Below, one piece after another: positions 58,185 through 64,000 of a stretch of DNA of 64,000 nt. Within the stretch, counting starts at the first letter, position 1; every line of letters begins with the position of its first letter. The notes beneath the pieces were generated by a model, which saw only the letters and a program-made list of their open reading frames with translations, made no database searches and had not been told where the DNA came from. The translations under genes were made by a program, and so were the position numbers. Origin of the DNA: Flavobacterium sp. HSC-61S13. GTDB taxonomy: Bacteria; Bacteroidota; Bacteroidia; Flavobacteriales; Flavobacteriaceae. The DNA is taken from positions 487,625-551,624 of the forward strand of contig NZ_JALJZV010000001.1 of assembly GCF_024171535.1 (NCBI RefSeq), given 5' to 3'.

Positions 58185-58216
58185 AAAGCCGAATAGCCTA
58201 AAAACTATTCGGTTTT
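58185..58216. terminator. Terminator between DUF4197 gene and the receptor gene
   Basis: CCGAATAG (58189-58196) pairs with CTATTCGG (58205-58212), with a T run on the plus side and A bases on the other. It may serve both convergent genes. Confidence 0.75.
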
Positions 58217-58217
58217 A

Positions 58218-59018
58218 TTAGTTTATACGTTGATGTAGGATTTTAAAGTATTCAAAGGCTCTCAACAAACGCGTTCCATACCAGGAAAACATTTCTCCAT
58301 CGACGAATACTGTTTTTGCATGGTGAGTGCATCTACCAATCTCAAAAGCGTGTTCTTCTTTAAAAGGATAGGGTTCTGATGATAGAAAGACCAAATCGGG
58401 ATCACCCTCTAATCGGATCTTCTTTAATTCAATTTCCGGATACCGCCCTGCTTTATTGGCATAGATATTCTCAAATCGATTTATTTTTAAAAGTTCATTG
58501 ATAAAAGTATCATCCCCCGCTGCCATATAAGGATCTCTCCATATAAAATAAGCTGCTTTCTGAATCGGTTTATCGCTGACAAATTTCATAAAATCCTTTT
58601 GCGCAAATCGAATTTTATCGTTCCACTTTTGGGCATCAGTCCGTTTATTGAAAAGTACACCGAAATCTGAAATCATTTTTTCATTGTCCTCTATGGTGAT
58701 CACATCAGTTACCCAAACAGGGCAAATGGCTCGTAATTGTTCCACGATTTCAAGTGTGTTTTCTTCTTTATTGGCAATGATAATATCGGGTTGCAAAAGT
58801 TTAATTTTTTCAAAATGCACTTTCTTTGTACCCCCGACACTTTTCTTGGTCGACTTGAAGTGGTACGGATGCACGCAAAATTTGGTAATCCCCACTATAC
58901 TGTCTTCCAATCCCAAATCAAACAACAGCTCTGTCTGAGAAGGCACCAATGAAACTATGCGCTGTGGTGTTTTGTCAAAATGATGCTGCTGTCCTAACTG
59001 ATCGTAAAAAGTAGCCAT
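58218..59018 (-). CDS. BtuF-like cobalamin/metal receptor without signal peptide
   Basis: This 266-residue protein has the helical-backbone metal-receptor fold: RIVSLVPSQTELLFDLGL (about 20-37), LLQPDIIIANKEENT and the C-terminal DPDLVFLSSEPYPF. It resembles BtuF-like binding proteins of vitamin B12 or iron-siderophore ABC transporters. There is no signal peptide or lipobox, so it may act in the cytoplasm or as a soluble partner; this is odd for the family but common for such Bacteroidota genes next to pyrF. It follows pyrF by 7 bases. Confidence 0.85.
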   Translation of the reverse strand: MATFYDQLGQQHHFDKTPQRIVSLVPSQTELLFDLGLEDSIVGITKFCVHPYHFKSTKKSVGGTKKVHFEKIKLLQPDIIIANKEENTLEIVEQLRAICPVWVTDVITIEDNEKMISDFGVLFNKRTDAQKWNDKIRFAQKDFMKFVSDKPIQKAAYFIWRDPYMAAGDDTFINELLKINRFENIYANKAGRYPEIELKKIRLEGDPDLVFLSSEPYPFKEEHAFEIGRCTHHAKTVFVDGEMFSWYGTRLLRAFEYFKILHQRIN

Positions 59019-59025
59019 AGTAGAA

Positions 59026-59850
59026 TTATTTAAAATATTGCTGTAAAATTTCGCTCATTTCCAGTTGCATCTCCAGTGCCTTAATTCGAGCTTGTTCAGC
59101 AAAATCAAGTTCTTTACCAGCAAAAATAATCCCGCGGGATGAATTGATTAACAAACCAACCTGTGCATTCAATCCGTGTTGACAAACAGCGTGTAAATCC
59201 CCTCCTTGTGCACCCACACCTGGAACTAACAAAAAGCTATCTGGAACAATATTTCTGATTTCAGCAAAGTATTCCGGTTTAGTAGCTCCAACCACATACA
59301 TTAAGTTGTGATGATTAATCCATTTTTTCGATGTCTCCAAGACAATTTGATACATTTGTTTGCCTTGACATTCTAGGGTTTGAAAATCAAAAGCCCCTTC
59401 ATTAGAGGTTAACGCTAGTAGTATCGTCTGTTTGTCTTCAAAAGCTAAAAATGGTTCTACGCTATCTTTTCCCATATATGGGGCAACCGTAACGCTATCA
59501 AAGCCCAAATCTTCAAAGAAAGCTTTCGCATACATAGATGCTGTGTTGCCAATATCGCCGCGTTTGGCGTCGGCTATAGTATATAATTCAGGATAATTTT
59601 CATTGAGATAATCGATGGTTTTCTGTAGTGAAGTCCAACCTTTTAGCCCGTAAGCCTCATAAAAAGCAATATTGGGTTTATAGGCAACTGCCAAATCATG
59701 AGTAGCATCAATAATCGCTTTATTAAACTCAAAGATCGGATCTTCCGAATCTAAAAGATGGGTTGGGATTTTTGATAAATCGACATCAAGACCAATACAT
59801 AAAAATGATTTTTTCTGATGAATCTGCGCTACTAATTGTGGTGTAGTCAT
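59026..59850 (-). CDS. pyrF: Orotidine 5'-phosphate decarboxylase (type 2)
   Basis: This 274-residue enzyme of the longer, type 2 PyrF group makes UMP from OMP. The active-site motif is [19 protein letters not shown] (about 92-110), with the catalytic Asp-Lys-Asp set; the phosphate-binding end has [10 protein letters not shown] and NSSRGIIFA. It is separated from the upstream prfA by a terminator and reads into the receptor gene. The protein is typical in length for the type 2 group. Confidence 0.95.
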   Translation of the reverse strand: MTTPQLVAQIHQKKSFLCIGLDVDLSKIPTHLLDSEDPIFEFNKAIIDATHDLAVAYKPNIAFYEAYGLKGWTSLQKTIDYLNENYPELYTIADAKRGDIGNTASMYAKAFFEDLGFDSVTVAPYMGKDSVEPFLAFEDKQTILLALTSNEGAFDFQTLECQGKQMYQIVLETSKKWINHHNLMYVVGATKPEYFAEIRNIVPDSFLLVPGVGAQGGDLHAVCQHGLNAQVGLLINSSRGIIFAGKELDFAEQARIKALEMQLEMSEILQQYFK

Positions 59851-59873
59851 GGTTTTTTATTTAAAATAGCCTT

Positions 59874-59907
59874 AAAAAAAACCACACATTACCGAAGTAA
59901 GTGTGGC
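59874..59907 (-). terminator. Terminator of prfA
   Basis: CCACAC-A-TTAC pairs with GTAA-GTGTGG around CGAA with one bulged base; an A run gives the T run on the minus strand. Confidence 0.7.
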
Positions 59908-59929
59908 GAATCATTTGTTATCTCAGAGA

Positions 59930-61003
59930 TTAATAAACATCTTCTTCTTTCAGTTTTTCGGTGTTGCTTACCAATTGAAGCTCCTCGATAACCTTATGAA
60001 TATTCCCGTTCATAACCCCATCTAAATCATACAGAGTCAAACCAATACGGTGATCAGTTACACGACCTTGTGGATAATTATAAGTTCTAATTTTTGCAGA
60101 ACGGTCTCCACTACTTACTTGTGAATTTCGTTTCTTCGCATCTTGTTCTTGTTTTTTCGCCAATTCCATTTCATACAATCTAGAGCGTAAAACAGTCAAA
60201 GCTTTGTCTTTATTTTTATGTTGAGACTTCTCATCCTGACATTGCGCAACAAGTCCAGTAGGAACGTGTGTCATACGAACTGCAGATTTGGTAGTATTTA
60301 CCGATTGCCCACCAGGACCTGAAGAACAGAAATAATCAATTCTCACGTCGTTCATGTCAATTTGAACATCAAACTCTTCCGCTTCCGGAAGCACCATAAC
60401 CGTTGCTGCAGAAGTGTGAACACGTCCTTGAGTTTCGGTTTGTGGCACACGTTGTACCCGGTGTACACCTGCTTCAAACTTTAAAGTTCCATAAACATCA
60501 TCACCAGTAACTTCAAAGATCACCTCTTTGAAACCTCCTGAAGTTCCGTCATTGGAGTCTACTAACGAAGTTCTCCAACCTCTACCCTCACAGTATTTCG
60601 TATACATACGGAATAAATCTCCTGCAAAAATACTGGCTTCATCTCCACCAGTTCCAGCACGAATTTCAACCATAACGTTTTTAGCATCTTCCGGATCCTT
60701 TGGAATCAATAAGAATTTTATCTCATCCTCCAATTCCGGTAAGCGATTTTTTGCCTCGTCTAATTGCATCTTGGCCATGTCAACCATTTCAGCATCACTT
60801 CCGTCGGCTATTATTTCGTTAGCTTCTTCAATGTTTGCTGTTAGGGTCAAGTATTCGTCTCGTTTTTCAACAAGCGCTTTTAAATCTTTGTATTCTTTAT
60901 TTAATTGTACGTAACGCTTTTGATCAGAAATAACATCGGGTTGAATAATCAAATCCGATATTTCATCAAAACGTTGCTTTATAATTTGTAGTCTATCTAA
61001 CAT
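59930..61003 (-). CDS. prfA: Peptide chain release factor 1
   Basis: This 357-residue factor reads UAA and UAG and frees the finished protein. The GGQ loop lies at 231-233 ([12 protein letters not shown]). The codon-reading tripeptide is PQT at about 187-189 ([18 protein letters not shown]), where E. coli RF1 has PAT; a P-x-T motif marks RF1 as against the SPF of RF2. The N-terminal coiled domain (1-105) and the basic C-terminal end are intact. Its -7 box is next to the terminator of the YceI gene. Confidence 0.95.
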   Translation of the reverse strand: MLDRLQIIKQRFDEISDLIIQPDVISDQKRYVQLNKEYKDLKALVEKRDEYLTLTANIEEANEIIADGSDAEMVDMAKMQLDEAKNRLPELEDEIKFLLIPKDPEDAKNVMVEIRAGTGGDEASIFAGDLFRMYTKYCEGRGWRTSLVDSNDGTSGGFKEVIFEVTGDDVYGTLKFEAGVHRVQRVPQTETQGRVHTSAATVMVLPEAEEFDVQIDMNDVRIDYFCSSGPGGQSVNTTKSAVRMTHVPTGLVAQCQDEKSQHKNKDKALTVLRSRLYEMELAKKQEQDAKKRNSQVSSGDRSAKIRTYNYPQGRVTDHRIGLTLYDLDGVMNGNIHKVIEELQLVSNTEKLKEEDVY

Positions 61004-61028
61004 CTTCTATTATCTAAATTTCAGGATA

Positions 61029-61036
61029 CAAAGGTA
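61029..61036 (-). promoter_or_regulatory. Candidate -7 box for prfA
   Basis: The minus strand reads TACCTTTG, 25 bases before the prfA ATG and directly behind the YceI terminator. Confidence 0.55.
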
Positions 61037-61037
61037 T

Positions 61038-61072
61038 AAAAAAAGAGGAACATTACGAATAAGTTCCTCTCT
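61038..61072 (-). terminator. Terminator of the YceI-like gene
   Basis: AGAGGAAC pairs with GTTCCTCT, with an A-rich run giving T bases on the minus strand. Confidence 0.78.
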
Positions 61073-61092
61073 TTAAAATCGACAATTTTATC

Positions 61093-61692
61093 TTATTTTT
61101 TAATTTCCACTGCGATATCTACATCTGTCCATGTTTTTCCTTCGTGTAAGTCTTTACAAAGTTCGTGAATGGAGTCAAAAGCGGCATTAGCTGTAAAGTC
61201 AGCAATCATATCTATTGATCCGTTTATCTTTACACTAGAGTCTGTAGTTTCATAAGCAAAACTCTTCTCTTTAGTCACACCATTCATCGTAATAGAAACA
61301 GCAACTTTTCCATCCTTAAATGCTCCGAAAGATCCCGTGATATTTCCGGCCATTTTTGCAAAAAAACCAGCTTTCAATTTATCATCTCTCAAAGGATCTT
61401 TACTGTTTACTGTTGGTGTCTCTACAGTGAATTTTGCCCCCTCTAAAGATTCTATTAAAGTAGCCGCTTCTTTCACGTCAGTAAGCTCAATTTTATCAAA
61501 AGTTCCCTTTACACCGACTTTTTTAGGAGTTTTAAAAGCGGTCCACTCCAAGGTGTAATCCAGATTCACTTTCTGTTCTGATACTGAAGTTACTTCTGTT
61601 GGATAAAGCTCTTCTACTTTGGTTTCTTCTTTTTTACCACAGCTAACGACTAAGGCGCCGATTAATGCTAAGGTTAGTAATTTCTTTTTCAT
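61093..61692 (-). CDS. YceI-family lipoprotein
   Basis: This 199-residue protein has lipobox VVSC with lipidated C18. A YceI beta-barrel follows (about 42-198): LEWTAFKTPKKVGVKGTFDKIEL, then the FTVETPTVNSKDPLRDDKL-like strand with the family Lys-Asp-Arg and MNGVTKEKSF. YceI proteins bind isoprenoid-like lipids in the periplasm. The lipid anchor is an addition seen in Bacteroidota. Single gene. Confidence 0.9.
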   Translation of the reverse strand: MKKKLLTLALIGALVVSCGKKEETKVEELYPTEVTSVSEQKVNLDYTLEWTAFKTPKKVGVKGTFDKIELTDVKEAATLIESLEGAKFTVETPTVNSKDPLRDDKLKAGFFAKMAGNITGSFGAFKDGKVAVSITMNGVTKEKSFAYETTDSSVKINGSIDMIADFTANAAFDSIHELCKDLHEGKTWTDVDIAVEIKK

Positions 61693-61796
61693 AATAGTTG
61701 TACGTTTATACTTTCTTTTTAAAACAATGGTCTAAAATACAAATTTTGATTGTTTTAAGAGAATGATCTTACTTAATTTTTCCTTAAGATAAAAAA

Positions 61797-61836
61797 CAAA
61801 AAAACCGGAATCTATCTTGACGATAAATTCCGGTTA
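61797..61836 (-). terminator. Terminator of pepD
   Basis: AACCGGAAT-C-TATC pairs with GATA-A-ATTCCGGTT around a short loop, 22 bases past the pepD stop. Confidence 0.82.
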
Positions 61837-61857
61837 TAATAGTTCTCAAAGATTATA

Positions 61858-63321
61858 TTATTTTTTCGGAATATTTTTTAATATTTCCAATACAAATTTC
61901 CAATATTTCTGTGCAGAAGAAATACTAGCACGTTCAACAGGTGAATGCGCTCCTTTTATCGTTGGTCCAAAAGAAATCATATCCATATCTGGATAATTAG
62001 TTCCCAATATACCACACTCTAATCCAGCATGACACGCAACAACATCTGGTTTTGAACCGTTTTGTTTTTCGTAGATATCCGTTAATACATCCAGTATTTC
62101 TGAGTTGGCATTTGGTGTCCATCCCGGGTATGAACCTGAGAATTCCACTTCACAACCCATCAACTCAAAAGCGGCACGTAAGGAAGTCGCTAAATCTAAT
62201 TTTGAAGTTTCTACAGAAGAACGCGTCAAACATTTCACTGCTAATTTACCTGCTCCAACTTCTACTTTAGCAATATTGTTTGAAGTTTCAACCAAATTAT
62301 CAAAATCAGCACTCATACGATATACACCGTTGTGTGCTGTGTACATGGCTCTAACAAAGAAAAATTGTGCCATATAGGGCATCACCTTCTTAGGAGTATC
62401 TTCTATTTTCTCAAAAACAACTTCTAAATCCGGTTCTGTAGTTTTGAATTCTGTTTTGATTTCTTCAACAATTTGTTGCATATCAAAAACAAAAGCTTCA
62501 TCATATACTTGAGCAATAATCACTTTAGCTACACTTTCTCTTGGAATAGCGTTACGTAAACTTCCCCCTTTGATTTCGGCAATTTGCAGTCCAAAAGTAT
62601 CGAATCCGTCAAAAAGTAAACGGTTCATGATTTTGTTAGCGTTACCTAATCCCTTGTGAATATCCATACCGGAATGTCCGCCTACCAAACCTTTAACGGT
62701 AATCGTATAACCAACTGATCCTTCCGGCGCTGCTTCTTCATCGTATTCTGCTGTGGCAGTTACATCAATTCCACCAGCACAACCGATATCGATTTCATCA
62801 TCTTCTTCCGTATCTAAATTCAATAGAATCTGTCCATCTAATACACCACCTTTTAATCCCATTGCTCCGGTCATTCCGGTTTCTTCATCTATCGTAAACA
62901 AAGCTTCTAATGCAGGATGGGGAATAGTTGTACTTTCCAAGATAGCCATAATAGTCGCTACACCTAAACCGTTATCAGCTCCAAGTGTAGTTCCTTTAGC
63001 GCGAACCCAATCTCCATCAACATACATTTCAATACCTTGAGTGTCAAAATCGAAGTCTGTATCGTTATTTTTCTGGTGAACCATATCCAAATGCGATTGC
63101 ATAACAATGGTTTTTCTGTCCTCCATTCCTGAAGTAGCCGCTTTTTTTATAATTACGTTACCTACTTCATCTTTAATGGTTTCTAATCCTAACTGCTTTC
63201 CAAAATTCATCATGAATTCGATCACGCGTTCCTCTTTTTTTGATGGACGCGGTACCGCATTCAAATCAGCAAATTTATTCCAAAGCTCTTTCGGCTCTAA
63301 ATTTCTAATCTCTTTATTCAT
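61858..63321 (-). CDS. pepD: Aminoacyl-histidine dipeptidase (cytosol nonspecific dipeptidase)
   Basis: This 487-residue M20-family dipeptidase has zinc ligands seen as MQSHLDMVHQ (H and D, about 80), ATLGADNGLGVA-like TTLGADNGLG (D near 119) and IDEETGMTGAMGL (catalytic and ligand Glu near 150). The late SFGPTIKGAHSPVER has the last ligand His near 463. The lid domain lies between about 205 and 385. It cleaves dipeptides such as Xaa-His in the cytoplasm. The length matches E. coli PepD (485). Confidence 0.94.
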   Translation of the reverse strand: MNKEIRNLEPKELWNKFADLNAVPRPSKKEERVIEFMMNFGKQLGLETIKDEVGNVIIKKAATSGMEDRKTIVMQSHLDMVHQKNNDTDFDFDTQGIEMYVDGDWVRAKGTTLGADNGLGVATIMAILESTTIPHPALEALFTIDEETGMTGAMGLKGGVLDGQILLNLDTEEDDEIDIGCAGGIDVTATAEYDEEAAPEGSVGYTITVKGLVGGHSGMDIHKGLGNANKIMNRLLFDGFDTFGLQIAEIKGGSLRNAIPRESVAKVIIAQVYDEAFVFDMQQIVEEIKTEFKTTEPDLEVVFEKIEDTPKKVMPYMAQFFFVRAMYTAHNGVYRMSADFDNLVETSNNIAKVEVGAGKLAVKCLTRSSVETSKLDLATSLRAAFELMGCEVEFSGSYPGWTPNANSEILDVLTDIYEKQNGSKPDVVACHAGLECGILGTNYPDMDMISFGPTIKGAHSPVERASISSAQKYWKFVLEILKNIPKK

Positions 63322-63477
63322 AAGTAGATATTGTTTTTTTTACTTAAGGTCATAAAATAACGCCCTATTTGCTTAGGTTTTTGTGTAAACCAAAACACTT
63401 AAAAGACGAAACTATAGTATTAAGTGATACTAATTAGATTGTTCGCCCAAAGTTACAAATAAATATGAGATTTATTT
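63322..63477. other. Region upstream of pepD before the repeats
   Basis: Short intergenic DNA holding the pepD -7 box and AT-rich spacer; no gene. Confidence 0.5.
63448..63455 (-). promoter_or_regulatory. Candidate -7 box for pepD
   Basis: The minus strand reads TAACTTTG (TAnnTTTG), 126 bases before the pepD start; no clear -33 element. Confidence 0.4.
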
Positions 63478-63910
63478 GTTTTTTTGCCTATACGACTATA
63501 TGTCCATACGCGAATTCGCTTTATAACGTAAAAACGGAACAGCCTTTCAACTTATCTTTTTATAAGCCTATATGCCCATTTGTACATCAGCGAATTCGCT
63601 TTATCACGTAAAAACGGAAAAGCCTTTCAACTTATCTTTTTATAAGCCTATATGCCCATTTGTACATACGCGAATTCGCTTTATAACGTAAAAACGGAAC
63701 AGCCTTTCAACTTATCTTTTTATAAGCCTATATGCCCATTTGCACATACGCGAATTCGCTTTATAACGTAAAAACGGAACAGCCTTTCAACTTATCTTTT
63801 TATAAGCCTATATGCCCATTTGTACATACGCGAATTCGCTTTATAACGTAAAAACGGAACAGCCTTTCAACTTATCTTTTTATAAGCCTATATGCCCATT
63901 TGCACATCAG
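63478..63910. repeat. 80-bp tandem repeat, five units plus a degenerate part
   Basis: Five units of exactly 80 bases start at 63511, 63591, 63671, 63751 and 63831. They differ at only a few places (AACG/CACG, GGAACA/GGAAAA, TGTACAT/TGCACAT, and the ends TACG or TCAG). Each unit has the palindrome GCGAATTCGC at its border and the inverted repeat CTTAT-n6-ATAAG inside. A degenerate partial unit lies at 63478-63510. A period of 80 is not a multiple of three and all frames have stops, so it is not coding. There are no spacers, so it is not a CRISPR. Confidence 0.95.
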
Positions 63911-64000
63911 CGTATCAGCGTATCAGCGTATCAGCGTATCAGCGTATCAGCGTATCAGCGTATCAGCGTATCAGCGTATCAGCGTATCAGCGTATCAGCG
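63911..64000. repeat. 8-bp microsatellite CGTATCAG, at least 11 copies, open at window end
   Basis: Eleven perfect copies of CGTATCAG plus two bases run to the last base of the window, so the true number is larger. It starts exactly where the fifth 80-bp unit ends; that unit ends in CATCAG, almost the same as the 8-bp unit. Perfect copies suggest recent slippage. Confidence 0.97.

Noticed and set aside
63511..63910. The regularly spaced 80-bp repeats as a CRISPR array
   Set aside because: Whole units repeat almost without change, so there are no unique spacers, and no cas genes are in view.

Overview
The window looks like a stretch of a Flavobacteriaceae (Bacteroidota) chromosome. The base composition is AT-rich. 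The -7 boxes fit the Bacteroidota form TAnnTTTG, there is a type IX secretion C-terminal sorting domain, an OmpA-type porin with thrombospondin-3-like calcium repeats, and several small families typical of flavobacteria (DUF5606-, DUF4197-, DUF3820- and DUF1456-like). The tmRNA tag reads GENNYALAA. The genus cannot be fixed from the sequence alone.

Region 1 (1-5204) is an accessory defence island, visibly more AT-rich than the rest. It holds the 3' part of a QatB-like gene, then QatC (QueC-like) and QatD (TatD-like), overlapping or abutting on one strand. This is the order of the known Qat anti-phage system, and the QatA ATPase should lie just left of the window. Behind it come a protein with a HEPN-type Rx6H motif and an AbiJ-like N-terminus, and a CoiA-like zinc-ribbon gene whose frame continues through three TAA stops. 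The island stops at the 3' end of the tmRNA gene (ssrA, minus strand, 5205-5598), a classical integration site.

Region 2 (5975-34782) is mostly housekeeping: a lysine/alanine dehydrogenase-like enzyme, an FUSC-type membrane protein, def, a DUF5606 protein, mazG, a T9SS-exported subtilase, a CsbD-like protein, an OmpA-type lipoprotein, a glycosyltransferase with a small HsdR_N-like protein, holA, ettA, a UvrD/PcrA helicase, a YciO/Sua5 protein, sucC, uvrB, a major OmpA porin, a Nudix hydrolase with two tandem hotdog thioesterases, and an MscS channel.

Region 3 (34918-38651) is a small accessory-looking patch. It has a 55-codon remnant ending in an outer-membrane beta-signal, a large protein joining a GHKL ATPase to a probable PD-(D/E)xK nuclease, and about 0.9 kb without recognisable genes.

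Region 4 (38652-63321) returns to core functions: an EamA transporter, acs, an M3 peptidase, a nitronate monooxygenase-like gene, mnmA, yidC, pyrG, an OsmC protein, a LysM protein with a binding-protein domain, guaA, an NlpE-like lipoprotein, a DUF4197 protein, a metal/cobalamin receptor, pyrF, prfA, a YceI lipoprotein and pepD. Within it, 46445-47947 carries small secreted proteins, including a recent tandem pair with almost identical signal-peptide DNA.

Region 5 (63478-64000) is a tandem-repeat locus: five 80-bp units followed by at least eleven copies of an 8-bp unit running off the window end. The points most worth following are the Qat-HEPN island at ssrA, the GHKL-nuclease fusion, the interrupted CoiA-like gene and the 80/8-bp repeat locus.
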